Below, in pieces: positions 35,276 to 43,737 of a stretch of 64,000 bases of DNA. The DNA is taken from positions 1 to 64,000 of the forward strand of contig JANQEA010000048.1 in the NCBI GenBank assembly GCA_028278555.1. The letters run 5' to 3'. Within the stretch, counting starts at the first letter, position 1. The number at the start of each line of letters is the position of its first letter. This DNA comes from Candidatus Bipolaricaulota bacterium. GTDB taxonomy: Bacteria; Bipolaricaulota; Bipolaricaulia; UBA7950; UBA9294. The notes under the pieces were generated by a model that worked only from the letters and a program-made list of their open reading frames with translations, had not been told where the DNA came from and searched no databases. Position numbers and translations under genes: made by a program.

Positions 35276-35374
35276 ATGTTCCTGAGTCGTCGCGCCTGGA
35301 CGATCGGGATTGCTCTGGCAACGGGTGCCTTCATCGGGTTCATCGTCGTCATCGCGCTCTCCCTGCCGAAGTAG
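35276..35374 (+). CDS. 32-residue single-span membrane peptide
   Basis: ATG after GGGAGGTGAC. Sequence is a basic start (MFLSRRAW) and one hydrophobic helix ending SLPK. It has the same size and layout as the peptides at 29897 and 40949. Upstream, a GATAAG box follows TTGGAA by 15 nt, a weak promoter. It lies about 100 nt before the ribbon-helix-helix gene on the same strand. No family recognised. Confidence 0.5.
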   Translation: MFLSRRAWTIGIALATGAFIGFIVVIALSLPK

Positions 35375-35426
35375 ATTCGGGCTGTTCCGCCAACCTTCTT
35401 CACGCTGAAGTTCATATCGTTTCCCA

Positions 35427-35454
35427 TTGACGCTCCCCAGGAGATCATGATAAT
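35427..35454 (+). promoter_or_regulatory. Promoter of the RHH protein gene
   Basis: -35 TTGACG (35427-35432), 16-nt spacer and -10 GATAAT (35449-35454), 19 nt before the ATG at 35473, with TAGGGGG as ribosome site. Confidence 0.5.
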
Positions 35455-35472
35455 TGGACATAGGGGGTCAAT

Positions 35473-35646
35473 ATGCCGCGAAGAACACGAACGACACCGA
35501 TGATCTCAGTCTACATCCCCGAGAAAGCGCAGAACCAACGGGTTGTCGAACGCCTGCGCACCCTGGGTGAGAAGCGCGACCGCTCGCTCAACTACCTCGT
35601 CGTCGAGGCGATCATCGAGTACCTCGATCGTGAGGAACCCAAGTAG
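35473..35646 (+). CDS. Small ribbon-helix-helix (CopG-like) DNA-binding protein
   Basis: A 57-residue protein with a basic N-terminal arm (MPRRTRTTP), a strand (MISVYIPE), then two helices (VVERLRTLGEKRDRSLNYLVVEAIIEYLD). This is the canonical RHH layout found in CopG, Arc and many antitoxins. It is expected to act as a dimer or tetramer, repressing its own promoter; no clear palindrome lies in the proposed promoter. No toxin gene follows: the next gene is an ArsR regulator 141 nt away with its own promoter. Confidence 0.75.
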   Translation: MPRRTRTTPMISVYIPEKAQNQRVVERLRTLGEKRDRSLNYLVVEAIIEYLDREEPK

Positions 35647-35727
35647 GGCTCGTCATCGCACGCTCCCTGCTCCGCTGAAGCTGGGCTAGGCAGTCGCTTC
35701 GGGCCGGACGTTCGCAGTCTCACATCC

Positions 35728-35756
35728 TTGACATCTGCCTCCGCATACGTTATTAA
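35728..35756 (+). promoter_or_regulatory. Consensus promoter of the ArsR gene
   Basis: -35 TTGACA is a perfect match (35728-35733), the spacer is 17 nt, and the -10 is TATTAA (35751-35756). It is the strongest promoter seen in the window and overlaps the palindrome at 35752-35769, so a bound repressor would block RNA polymerase. Confidence 0.75.
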
Positions 35757-35769
35757 GCATTTGCTTAAT
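35752..35769. promoter_or_regulatory. 18-bp perfect palindrome, likely ArsR operator
   Basis: ATTAAGCA-TT-TGCTTAAT is a perfect inverted repeat covering the -10 and +1 region of the ArsR gene. ArsR/SmtB operators are typically 12-2-12-like AT-rich inverted repeats of this kind. A related half-site (ATTAAG, in TAAGTTCTTA at 36213-36222) lies before the downstream Cys/His peptide gene. Confidence 0.75.
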
Positions 35770-35786
35770 CAAAGGGAGGGCGAGGG

Positions 35787-36194
35787 ATGGACCAGGTTCG
35801 AGCAGCCGAAGTCTTCCGAGCGCTTGGCGTCCCGAATCGAATGCGCATCCTCACGCTCCTCAAGACCCATGGGTCGCTTCCGGTCAAGACCATCGCCGAG
35901 AGGCTCCAACTCAGTTCTCCGGCAGTTTCTCAACACCTGAAGGTGCTCCGCCATGCGGGGCTGGTGCAGGCGCGCCGCGAAGGGTACTTCGTTCCGTACG
36001 AGGTCGACGCCCACGCGCTCAGCGATTGCTGCGGGATGCTCGTCTCCGTCTGCTCCTGTCCCCATCATCGGTCGCAGCCCCTGGCGGATCATCCCTCGGA
36101 GACCCAGCGGCTTCGGCATCGCCGCGATCTGCTACTCGGTGAGCTTCAACGGATCGAGGCGGAGCTGGAGTCGTTGCGAGGGAAGGAGGCTTAG
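35787..36194 (+). CDS. ArsR-family metal- or thiol-sensing repressor
   Basis: A 135-residue protein, ATG after AAAGGGAGGGCGAGGG. A winged helix occupies residues 5-75 (LGVPNRMRILTLL; SSPAVSQHLKVLRHAGLV as recognition helix). After the wing there is a Cys/His cluster C81-C82, C89, C91, H93, H94, well placed to bind a metal or respond to thiols. A C-terminal coiled coil (LLGELQRIEAELESL) follows. Inducer binding would release the operator at 35752-35769. It is most likely autorepressed and also controls the adjacent Cys/His-rich peptide. Confidence 0.87.
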   Translation: MDQVRAAEVFRALGVPNRMRILTLLKTHGSLPVKTIAERLQLSSPAVSQHLKVLRHAGLVQARREGYFVPYEVDAHALSDCCGMLVSVCSCPHHRSQPLADHPSETQRLRHRRDLLLGELQRIEAELESLRGKEA

Positions 36195-36199
36195 TTTTT

Positions 36200-36228
36200 T
36201 TGTCAAACCGATTAAGTTCTTACGCAAT
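36200..36228 (+). promoter_or_regulatory. Candidate promoter/operator before the Cys/His peptide gene
   Basis: TTGTCA (36200-36205) precedes TAAGTTCTTA (36213-36222), a short inverted repeat that shares the ATTAAG half-site with the ArsR operator. The -10 is unclear (CGCAAT at 17 nt spacing). It is suggestive of joint control with the ArsR gene. Confidence 0.3.
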
Positions 36229-36280
36229 TACGAATTCTAGGTTGTCCGTCGACGACAGATCGAACGAAGGAGGTGACACA

Positions 36281-36478
36281 ATGCACACAAGACACGACGC
36301 AAGCGGATGTTGCGGAGGCGCCGATTCTCTTCACTTCCATCACGCGGCCGGCGGATGCTGCGGGATGACCCGTCGCTTCCCATCGCGCGCCGAACGGCGC
36401 GAGGCGTTGGAAGCCTACCGCGATCAACTCAAGAGCGAGCTGACCGGCGTGGAGGAACGCCTCGAGGAACTGGCATGA
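36281..36478 (+). CDS. Small Cys/His-rich peptide with C-terminal coiled coil
   Basis: A 65-residue protein; ATG after AAGGAGGTGACACA. The N-terminal half is dense in metal ligands: two CCG motifs (GCCGG and GCCGM) with several His between (LHFHH). The C-terminal half is one helix with heptads (EALEAYRDQLKSELTGVEERL), similar to the last helix of the ArsR protein. It may bind and buffer the metal sensed by ArsR. It resembles DUF5320-type small proteins in general form, but I cannot assign a family. It is followed by a strong hairpin. Confidence 0.72.
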   Translation: MHTRHDASGCCGGADSLHFHHAAGGCCGMTRRFPSRAERREALEAYRDQLKSELTGVEERLEELA

Positions 36479-36485
36479 AGTGAGG

Positions 36486-36511
36486 CCGGAGGGAGTGACG
36501 ACTCCCTCCGG
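36486..36511 (+). terminator. Hairpin terminator after the Cys/His peptide gene
   Basis: Perfect 11-bp stem CCGGAGGGAGT / ACTCCCTCCGG with a GACG loop, 7 nt after the stop. The following TCCGTCATT is only weakly T-rich. It closes the ArsR-peptide transcript and may also serve the convergent gene. Confidence 0.65.
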
Positions 36512-36557
36512 TCCGTCATTCTGAGCGAACGATCGTCACAGTACCTACGAGCGCGAC

Positions 36558-37976
36558 CTACGGCTCTCGCACCTCAACATCGATCTGCCCCACGCCGACC
36601 GTCAACTCGATGTCCCGGTCGCCCTCGCCGAGCGTAACGTCTCCCGTCTGGCCGAGGAAGCCGCGAACGCCGCCAATCATTCCGGGGAATCGATCGATCG
36701 AGACGTCTCCGAGTTTCGCCTTCGCCGTCAGGGTTGCCGACACGCCCAAGTCAAGGCTTAAGGCGATGTCACCAACACCCACTTCCGCGATCAGCTTCGC
36801 AGCATCAACCCGCGAGAGATCAGCACTCCCGAACCCCACAGCGACAATCAGCGCGAGGGCTTGCACGCCCTCCACGACCACCTCTCCGACGCCCATCTCG
36901 AGGATGATCGTCTGCGCCTCGTGACCGTCGAGTGTGACCGTGCCGGCGCCGTTCTCCACTCGGAGATCGTAGCCGGCAGGAACCCGAAGGACATAGTCGA
37001 CTTGTCCTCTCCCAGTGGTCATCAGCAGCGCACTCAACCCGGAGACGCTCGCTTCGACTTGGAATCCTTCGATGTCCTTCTCGCGTGACGTCAGGACGGC
37101 CTCCCACTCGACCCTCGGCCCCATTCCGGTCCCCTCGATCTCGGCCCGATACGACTCGATTCGGATATCGCCGATGACGTTCTCGATCACGACTTCCTCA
37201 ACACCCTTGACCGAGAACGAGCCGGCCTGGGTCCGCATGATCAGCTCGCGCTTTCGCGTTGTATCGCGCTCCGCTTCGCGGTCACGCTTCTCGCTCGACG
37301 CGATTCCGCCGAACGTGATCCCGAACGAGACCGTCGGGCCGGAAAGATCGAGGCTCGGCGCCGGGATTCCCGGCTGATCGTCGAAGTCGATGCCGAAGAC
37401 CGGCAGCAGGTAGCCGAACCGGACCTCGAACCCCATCCACGGGAAGATCTGCGCCGCCATGCTGACGTACGGCTGAACGAATCCGATCGCGCGTACCAAC
37501 TCGCGATAGGTCGGCTCGACGACGACCCCGCTCGGAACGATGCCATCTCCGGCAACCGGCGGCACCAAGAGAGTCAGCACGTTCGCCCCGCCACCGAGGA
37601 CCACGCCGAGCGTCAGGACGGAGCTCTCGTCGCCGCCGATCGCTCGCCCCATGTCGAAGCCGCCTCCGCCGAATGCAAACTCGGCGCTTCGCCCGTCGGC
37701 CTCCGAGATGGCGAAGCCCCCCCAGCCGACACCGCCGAAGGTCGTTCCGCCAATAACGCCGCCTCGTCCACCGCCACCCACACCGATCAGGAATTCCCCC
37801 ATCGAGGGGAGCCCGTTCTCCGACATGAACGTGTTGATCCCCGTCATGTCGGGGAAGAAGGCCAGCCCCATCGCTCCGCCGAATCCGAACCCTCGTATCG
37901 GAGCCGCGGAAGTCGTCACCGTGGCCAGAGAACCCATCATCAAGAGAATCAAAACGAGCCCGCGTGATCTCCTCAT
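36558..37976 (-). CDS. Exported Gly-rich protein with C-terminal DUF4097-like beta-helix
   Basis: A 472-residue protein from an ATG at 37976. Signal peptide ends near residue 25. Residues 30-220 are Gly-rich with barrel-like strands (GGVGWGGFAISE, FGGGGFDMG, QPYVSMAAQIF). A hinge rich in charged residues (KRDREAERDTTRKR) separates it from a C-terminal repetitive beta domain with regular short strands (VTLDGHEAQTIILEMGVGEVVVEG), similar to DUF4097 putative adhesin modules. Cell-surface structural or sensing role inferred. It lies about 100 nt downstream of the MFS gene at 38080. Confidence 0.7.
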   Translation of the reverse strand: MRRSRGLVLILLMMGSLATVTTSAAPIRGFGFGGAMGLAFFPDMTGINTFMSENGLPSMGEFLIGVGGGGRGGVIGGTTFGGVGWGGFAISEADGRSAEFAFGGGGFDMGRAIGGDESSVLTLGVVLGGGANVLTLLVPPVAGDGIVPSGVVVEPTYRELVRAIGFVQPYVSMAAQIFPWMGFEVRFGYLLPVFGIDFDDQPGIPAPSLDLSGPTVSFGITFGGIASSEKRDREAERDTTRKRELIMRTQAGSFSVKGVEEVVIENVIGDIRIESYRAEIEGTGMGPRVEWEAVLTSREKDIEGFQVEASVSGLSALLMTTGRGQVDYVLRVPAGYDLRVENGAGTVTLDGHEAQTIILEMGVGEVVVEGVQALALIVAVGFGSADLSRVDAAKLIAEVGVGDIALSLDLGVSATLTAKAKLGDVSIDRFPGMIGGVRGFLGQTGDVTLGEGDRDIELTVGVGQIDVEVREP

Positions 37977-38079
37977 CGTTGCACCATCCCTTCCCGGCGG
38001 CAGCCGCCGGACATGCGGCTGCATCATACGTTCGCCGTGCGCGCAAGGAAAGCGCTGCCCTGCCTGGAGCGTCCAACGC

Positions 38080-39309
38080 CTAGCTAGTGTCCTTCGCCTT
38101 CGGAAGAACGAGATAGATCCCCCCGGCAAGGAGTGCGAGGCCTCCGGCCAGGTACCAGACAAGGCATGGAGAGGCATTCTCCATCACCAACCCTCCGAGA
38201 ATCGGGGCGATCGAAATGGCGGCCGAGTTCGCCAGGCCGCGAAGCGCGGCGTAGCGACCACGCATCGCTTCCGGTGCATACGCGAACGATTCCGCCGTCA
38301 CCACCGGTTCGTAGAGCATCTCCCCGAGGACGATCAGCCCCTTCGCCGCGAGGAAGAATGCGAGCCCGCTCACCAGCCCGAACAGGCCGAAGCCGGCTGC
38401 GTAGAGCGCCGCCCCGGAAAAGAGGATCCAGCGCGGCGCGACGTCGCGCGTCCTTCGGATGATCCACAGCTGGAGGAGGACGACGAGGAATCCATCGAAG
38501 CTGAACAGCACGCCGAGATGCCACGCCGGGGCGGCGTGAACGTCGCGCAGGAAGACCGACAGCGTGCCGAAGCTCTGCCGATAGGCGAGCGACATGAGGA
38601 ACAGCGGAACGAGGAAGAGGATGTATCTCCCGTGACGGAGCACGGCGGCGTAGCCGGCGAACGTCGCACCAATCGACGGCCGGTCGCTCGCCGGAATCGT
38701 CAGGTGCGTCGCCGTCTCCGGCACACCGCGAAGGACGAGTCCGACGACGATCAAGCTCGTGAACGCATCGAATGCGAAGACGGAGACCGGAGCGATGTCG
38801 AACAGGAACCCGCCGAGCATCGGCCCGGTGATCCAAGCGAGATTCACAGCGACCCGCATGATGCTGAACCCCTCCTTCCGTTGCTCGGGTGGAAGAAGGT
38901 CGGCGAGCGCCGCGAAGCGTGCCGGTCCGCCGATCGACGCGACCAATCCCGAGACGACGATCACCGGATACATCATCGAAAGCGACAGGATGAGCGGAAT
39001 CACGAGCGACGAAAGCGCACTCGCTGCGATCCCGAAGACGATCATCCTCCGGCGACCGAGCCGATCGGCCAGCGCGCCGCCGAGCGTCCGGCCGACCATC
39101 GCCGACATCGTGAACAGGAGGAGGAGCACGCCCGCCTCGCTCAGCTCGATGCCGAACCGTCGCGTGAAGAAGAGGATCAAGAAGAGCTGGACCGAGCTCC
39201 GCCCGAACATATCGACGTACGTGCTGAACGCGAGAATCCAGAAGGGTCGCGGGAACTCCGAGTAGATGGCGCGGGTCCGCGAGATCAGGTTGCGCACCGG
39301 TGAGACCAT
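38080..39309 (-). CDS. Major facilitator superfamily transporter
   Basis: A 409-residue membrane protein; ATG after AAGGAGGTTGA. About 12 transmembrane helices, with GGALADRLGRRRM as the MFS loop after helix 2 and the related CAP..LADLLPPEQR stretch. It is divergent from the CGNR regulator gene, which may control it. Substrate unknown. A second open frame of the same length on the same strand, offset by 4 nt, is a shadow. Confidence 0.87.
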   Translation of the reverse strand: MVSPVRNLISRTRAIYSEFPRPFWILAFSTYVDMFGRSSVQLFLILFFTRRFGIELSEAGVLLLLFTMSAMVGRTLGGALADRLGRRRMIVFGIAASALSSLVIPLILSLSMMYPVIVVSGLVASIGGPARFAALADLLPPEQRKEGFSIMRVAVNLAWITGPMLGGFLFDIAPVSVFAFDAFTSLIVVGLVLRGVPETATHLTIPASDRPSIGATFAGYAAVLRHGRYILFLVPLFLMSLAYRQSFGTLSVFLRDVHAAPAWHLGVLFSFDGFLVVLLQLWIIRRTRDVAPRWILFSGAALYAAGFGLFGLVSGLAFFLAAKGLIVLGEMLYEPVVTAESFAYAPEAMRGRYAALRGLANSAAISIAPILGGLVMENASPCLVWYLAGGLALLAGGIYLVLPKAKDTS

Positions 39310-39497
39310 TCAACCTCCTTGTGTTCTGGGCGCTCGCCGAGACGGGTCTAACCTATTTAGCTGCTTATGTCTGAATCGATGGCTCGCGCCGGCGACGGCG
39401 AGGCATGGCCGTGTTTGGCGGTTTAGATTGGGCGATAACCTGCCGATCTACGCTTCAGCCGCTTCGCGGTCGCGGATCGTACGCGGCGGATTCACGC

Positions 39498-39525
39498 TTG
39501 ACAAACAGCCTAAGAAGGTTAGAAT
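39498..39525 (+). promoter_or_regulatory. Promoter of the CGNR regulator gene
   Basis: TTGACA (39498-39503), 16-nt spacer, TAGAAT (39520-39525), about 40 nt before the ATG at 39565. The intergenic region 39310-39564 also must hold the MFS promoter, but I cannot fix it. Confidence 0.6.
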
Positions 39526-39564
39526 CGACGATATCTCACTGCCAGTCCCGAATGAGGGGGCACG

Positions 39565-40197
39565 ATGGAGCCGCACGGGCACACGACAGAGGACGGATCG
39601 GCGGCGACCATCGGAGGACACGTTGCGCTCGACTTCATCAACGACCTCGCGGAGCAGAGATTCCAGGAGGTCGACCCGATCAGCGGCTACGAGCTGCTAG
39701 CGGACTGGGCAATGGACGCCGGACTCCTGTGCCCTCCGGCGCTCCGGCATGTGAGAGACGAGAGCCTCGAGCAGCGGGCGGAGGCGGAGGCCGTCTTCGC
39801 CCGCGCGCTCGATCTGCGCCAGACCCTCTACCGAGTCTTCTCCGCCGAGGCCGCCACGACGGACCCCGACTTGCGCGACATCGCCACGCTGAACGAAGAA
39901 CTCTCGATCGCCCTCTGCCGACGGCGCCTGAAGCGGCACGAAGGACGCTTCCGCTGGAGTTCGCGCGGGAGTGAGATCGCGCTCGACGTCATGCTCTGGC
40001 CGATCGTCTACCGGGCCGCCGACCTTCTCGCATCCGACCGGCTCCAGTGGGTCCGCGAATGCAAGGGCAAGGACTGCGAACGTCTCTTCCTCGACACAAG
40101 TCGCGGCCGGAACCGCCGCTGGTGCGATATGGCCACGTGCGGCAACCGCGCCAAGGCGCGCCGCAGCTACGCCCGGAAACGCGGCCTGGCCGAATAG
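39565..40197 (+). CDS. CGNR zinc-finger/ABATE-domain transcription regulator
   Basis: A 210-residue protein; ATG after GAGGGGGCACG. N-terminal ABATE-type helical domain (GGHVALDFINDLAEQ, ELLADWAMDAGLL). C-terminal zinc finger has the family signature CKGKDCERLFLDTSRGRNRRWC followed by CGNRAKARR. These proteins are stress-type transcription factors, often next to transporters. Divergence from the MFS gene across 255 nt suggests it regulates that gene. Confidence 0.9.
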   Translation: MEPHGHTTEDGSAATIGGHVALDFINDLAEQRFQEVDPISGYELLADWAMDAGLLCPPALRHVRDESLEQRAEAEAVFARALDLRQTLYRVFSAEAATTDPDLRDIATLNEELSIALCRRRLKRHEGRFRWSSRGSEIALDVMLWPIVYRAADLLASDRLQWVRECKGKDCERLFLDTSRGRNRRWCDMATCGNRAKARRSYARKRGLAE

Positions 40198-40251
40198 CCA
40201 GCGCTTGCCACGGGACGGCCACGATCCCACACTCCTCGGAGGAGGTGAGCC

Positions 40252-40938
40252 ATGACCATCGTCCGAAGATCTCTCATCCTAGGTCTGCTCCTAGTTGGCT
40301 GCCTCACGGCGACGGCGCTCGCCCACGTGCCCGTCACGACCGGCGGCTCGTTCCCGACGTTCGACGAGGCCCTCTGGATGACCGACATCGATGTCAGTCA
40401 GGTCGCCTACGTCGAGCTGTCGGACGAGGTGCCCGCCCTCTGGCTCGCGTTCGATGCCGACGCCGGAACCCGGCTCGACCTGTCCCTCGGAATTCCGGTG
40501 CTCGATCGCCTCGCCGACTATCGGCCGAATCTCGCCGTGCTCGGTCCCGGGCTCCCGGCGATCGACCTGCCATTCGAGATCCCACCTGATGTCGGCGGTG
40601 TCCCCTTCGAGAGCGCCCGACTCGGCGAGCCCCGCTTCTTCCGCGAGCCGTTCACCGGCACCGACTCGTGGATCCTCCTCGACGAGGCAGTCAATCTGCC
40701 CGAGGACGGGACGTACTACGTTGTCGCCTGGCCGTCGGGGTCCGACGCCGACAAGCTCTGGGTCGCCATCGGCCTTCGGGAGCGGTTCAGCCTTCGGGAC
40801 GTCCTGGCGCTCCCGACGATCATTCGAGATGTTCGCGCCTTCCACGAGGTGAATCGGAGGCCGAGCGGGATCGCCACCACGGGGAAGCTTCTCTTCCTTT
40901 CGCTCGTCGCGGGACTGATCGCCTGGCTGGCGTCTTGA
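40252..40938 (+). CDS. Exported protein with C-terminal membrane anchor
   Basis: A 228-residue protein; ATG after GGAGGTGAGCC. Signal peptide to ALA-HVP (residue 24-25), so the mature protein starts with His. A strand-rich domain contains VAYVELSDEVPALWLAFD, EPRFFREPFTGTDSWIL and PEDGTYYVVAW. A single C-terminal helix ending LIAWLAS anchors it. I have seen this layout in conserved hypothetical proteins but cannot name the family. An N-terminal His next to acidic residues could bind a metal; this is inference. Confidence 0.68.
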   Translation: MTIVRRSLILGLLLVGCLTATALAHVPVTTGGSFPTFDEALWMTDIDVSQVAYVELSDEVPALWLAFDADAGTRLDLSLGIPVLDRLADYRPNLAVLGPGLPAIDLPFEIPPDVGGVPFESARLGEPRFFREPFTGTDSWILLDEAVNLPEDGTYYVVAWPSGSDADKLWVAIGLRERFSLRDVLALPTIIRDVRAFHEVNRRPSGIATTGKLLFLSLVAGLIAWLAS

Positions 40939-40948
40939 CACCAGCGCC

Positions 40949-41041
40949 CTAGGGCGCGCTGCCCAGCAGTACGATCCCGAGCAACGCAGCGGCCGCCGCG
41001 ATCAGCAGGAGCCCTGCGCGGATCGTCGTTCGTCTGTCCAT
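40949..41041 (-). CDS. 30-residue single-span membrane peptide
   Basis: Reads on the minus strand from an ATG after AAAGGAGACTC. A basic start (MDRRTTIRAG) is followed by a continuous Leu/Ala/Ile helix and a GSAP end. The stop lies inside a perfect 14-bp palindrome GCGCCCTAGGGCGC (40944-40957) that could end both this and the convergent 40252 gene. It resembles the peptides at 29897 and 35276 in size and in having a strong ribosome site. Confidence 0.5.
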   Translation of the reverse strand: MDRRTTIRAGLLLIAAAAALLGIVLLGSAP

Positions 41042-41191
41042 GAGTCTCCTTTCGCTCCGCAGCCATCGCGTGAGCCGGCCCACAAGATCCATCGCCTCGG
41101 CGAAAGGCCCAGCCTCTCTCTTGCACATGTGCGAATCGTGAGTGGATGCAGTGGAGTGCGTGAATGTGGGGGCGGAGATGATCCGGTTCGG

Positions 41192-41608
41192 CTATCCGCG
41201 CGGCCCCAGGGCTTGAAGGATGCTCGGCACCTCGGCGGACCGAAGCCGGATCGTGACGCTCCCCCGTCTGCGAGAATCGAAGTCGGACGCCTCGAACGAG
41301 AGGACAAGCATGTCCGGTGCGGGGGATGACACGTCGAGCTGTACGATCCGCGGATCGTCACGCCCGATGTCCAAGACAGGCCAGCGGTAGTAGAAGACCA
41401 GGAATTGTTTCTCCGTCACGACGATCGCGCCACTTCCCATCGACCGCCGCCACGCGAAGTAGCGCCCCGGCGCATGGTAGTTCCGATACGTGATCGTCTG
41501 CCGGATTCCCTCGTCGAGGATCCGGATTCCTTCCGAGTTGAGCTCATCGTGCCAGCGAGCTGGGATCCGTCCGAGGCGAAACAGCCGATATCCGATCGTC
41601 TTGGCCAT
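41192..41608 (-). CDS. Conserved-looking cytosolic protein of unknown function
   Basis: A 138-residue protein. No signal peptide or membrane segment. Strand-rich with several aromatic residues (TITYRNYHAPGRYFAWRR, FLVFYYRWPVLDI) and a C-terminal VTIRLRSAEVPSILQAL helix, which suggests a PH-like or small beta-barrel fold. No family assigned. Both neighbours face it in other directions and it stands alone. Confidence 0.55.
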   Translation of the reverse strand: MAKTIGYRLFRLGRIPARWHDELNSEGIRILDEGIRQTITYRNYHAPGRYFAWRRSMGSGAIVVTEKQFLVFYYRWPVLDIGRDDPRIVQLDVSSPAPDMLVLSFEASDFDSRRRGSVTIRLRSAEVPSILQALGPRG

Positions 41609-41664
41609 CGCTCGATCCTACACGAGTCTTGCGATAGCACCACACCCTTTGAGGAAGCTGCTGG

Positions 41665-41678
41665 TGCATCCGGATGCA
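41665..41678. repeat. 14-bp perfect palindrome upstream of the peptide-binding protein gene
   Basis: TGCATCCGGATGCA lies in the otherwise empty 41609-41853 region, 175 nt before the start of the peptide-binding protein gene. It could be an operator. I see no readable promoter or other gene in this 245-nt stretch. Confidence 0.35.
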
Positions 41679-41853
41679 TGTAGTGAGGAGTTCATCTCAA
41701 CCAAGCGAGAAGCACTCCAGAGCTGCGAAGCTGAATAGACGAGCAATCACTCCAACGCTATTCTGGGCTTGGCGCAGGTTTTCTATTAGGAAAGCCAGCA
41801 GATGATTAGATCAGACGCGCTTCCCGGTAATTCGGGTCCGCAAGGAGGTCGGT

Positions 41854-43656
41854 ATGAGGAGATCGAGGTTTTCGAGAGCCATCGCGATCTGGGGTGTATG
41901 CCAGGCACTGGTGGTAGTCACAGCATCCACGGCAATCGCGTTTCCGCCGCCCGATGCTCGGGTCATCCCGCTCGGAATCGTCGGCACTGTATACGAAGAC
42001 TTGAATCTCGGAGTGCCGGGTGGAACTGCCCACGTGTTCGCCCCTGGAGATCCAAAAGGATGGAATCCGCACGCGTCGGGCAACGACTATCATTCTCGAT
42101 GGTGCACAAGCCATATGTACGGCGGGCTGATCGAACTCGATCCGGCCACCGGAGCCCCCGTGCCGTGGTTGGCGAAGAGTTGGGAGATATCCGCCGACAG
42201 TCTGACGATCACCTTCCATCTGCGTTCCGGACTCCAGTGGTCGGATGGACAGCCGATCACGGCAGATGACGTGGTGTTCACCTACAATGATGTCATCCTG
42301 AACTCGCGCGCGCGATCCGAGCTGGAGCAACCCGGCGGCAGCTATCCCGTCTGCCGGAAGCTCGACACGCACACCGTTTCCTTCACGTTACCGTCGTTCT
42401 TCCGCCCACTCCTGGCCGGGCTTAGCTTCGAGATCATGCCCCAGCACGCCCTTGCGGGAGCTATCCAAGCTGATGGACTGGGGCAAGCATGGGATACCAG
42501 CACCGATCCTTCCGAGATTGTCGTCTGCGGCCCGTGGATGGTCAGCGAGTACGTCCCCGGAATGTACATCCTCTTCGAACGGAACCCTCACTACTGGACC
42601 TATGATCTTGCGGGCACGCAGTTGCCCTACATCGACCGTATCCGCGCTCGGATCGTTCCGCACGAAGACCGCAGACTGCTCGTGTTCCGAAATGACGAGG
42701 TCCACTTCTACGAACCTCGACCACAGGACATCCCAATCCTCCAAGCAGAGGCTCAAGCGAAAGATTTCACCGTAATGAGCACCATGCTCCCAACCTACGG
42801 GACCACCCTCCTGATGCTCAACCAAGACATCGGATTGGCAAAGGGGACCGACACGCAGAAGCGGAACCTGTATCGGAATCGGGACTTCCGCGAAGCACTG
42901 GCCAGGCTCATCGACAAGCCCACGATGATCGCAAACGTGCATGGGGGATGGGCACTACCACTGTGGAGTCCGGTATCCACGCCGTCGCCGTTCTACGCTG
43001 GTCGGAGCCATTTCGCGGGGGCAGTCACGGGAGCGAATGCCGTCACCTACGGATTCACACCAGCTACGGCAGCGACCATGCTGGGGACCCTCGGCTTGAT
43101 CGACACGGACGGGGACGGCTGGCTCGAACTCCCCGGCGGCCTCCCGCTGGAAATCACGATCGAGGTGATCTCGAATTCCACCCGGATCGGATACGGGTTG
43201 ATCATCCAGGATGCTTGGCAGAATGCGGGGATCTATACGACCCTGAAGGTCGTCGAATTCGACACGCTGAGAGACCACCTTGCTGCGGCGACAGGCGATG
43301 CGTTCATCTTCGGGCTCACAGGGTCCGATGACCCACACTTCGGACGCAACGTCTACTCCTCCTGCGGGGAGCTCCACGTGCAACGATTCTCAGCCTGCGC
43401 AGCTCCGACCGCAGCAGACAAGGCAATCGACGCGCACCTCGCCGCAGGCGCGGTCACGCTCGATCTGGACACCGCGTTCCAGCACTACGTGCAATATCAG
43501 CAAGCCGTTGCGAAGCAGCTGGAGATGATCTACCTCGTCAAGCCGACGTTCCAATTCGCGCACTGGAATACCGTCGGGAACGCCGAACTCGCGAATCCCT
43601 TATCTGTACGAGAAGACATGTTGGGCCGGATGATGGAGCTCCTCTACCTGAAGTAG
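41854..43656 (+). CDS. ABC transporter peptide/oligosaccharide-binding protein (SBP family 5)
   Basis: A 600-residue protein; ATG after CAAGGAGGTCGGT. Signal peptide ends near AFP (residue 30). Family 5 features are clear: the early LIELDPATGAPVPWLAKSWE pattern, TFHLRSGLQWSDGQPITADDVVFTYN, and the later RDFREALARLIDKP region. It delivers peptides, nickel or oligosaccharides to a DppBC-type permease. No permease or ATPase gene is adjacent, so it is an orphan here. The first residues after cleavage do not show a lipobox. Confidence 0.9.
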   Translation: MRRSRFSRAIAIWGVCQALVVVTASTAIAFPPPDARVIPLGIVGTVYEDLNLGVPGGTAHVFAPGDPKGWNPHASGNDYHSRWCTSHMYGGLIELDPATGAPVPWLAKSWEISADSLTITFHLRSGLQWSDGQPITADDVVFTYNDVILNSRARSELEQPGGSYPVCRKLDTHTVSFTLPSFFRPLLAGLSFEIMPQHALAGAIQADGLGQAWDTSTDPSEIVVCGPWMVSEYVPGMYILFERNPHYWTYDLAGTQLPYIDRIRARIVPHEDRRLLVFRNDEVHFYEPRPQDIPILQAEAQAKDFTVMSTMLPTYGTTLLMLNQDIGLAKGTDTQKRNLYRNRDFREALARLIDKPTMIANVHGGWALPLWSPVSTPSPFYAGRSHFAGAVTGANAVTYGFTPATAATMLGTLGLIDTDGDGWLELPGGLPLEITIEVISNSTRIGYGLIIQDAWQNAGIYTTLKVVEFDTLRDHLAAATGDAFIFGLTGSDDPHFGRNVYSSCGELHVQRFSACAAPTAADKAIDAHLAAGAVTLDLDTAFQHYVQYQQAVAKQLEMIYLVKPTFQFAHWNTVGNAELANPLSVREDMLGRMMELLYLK

Positions 43657-43737
43657 CCGCAGAGGGCGAAAGATCGCATGGGCTTGGCAGCGCCGACGAC
43701 TTGACGAGAGCAGCTACCCGCGTCATCGTAGAACACC

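Noticed and set aside
35089..35448. Minus-strand frame of 119 codons
   Set aside because: Antisense to the 32-aa peptide and promoter region; no ribosome site and no motif.
37540..39303. Plus-strand open frame of 587 codons
   Set aside because: It runs antisense to two clear genes (Gly-rich exported protein and MFS) and encodes Arg/Pro/Glu-rich text without any domain.
38084..39313. Second minus-strand frame of identical length to the MFS gene
   Set aside because: A shifted frame of the same DNA; the translation is Arg-rich with no membrane helices.
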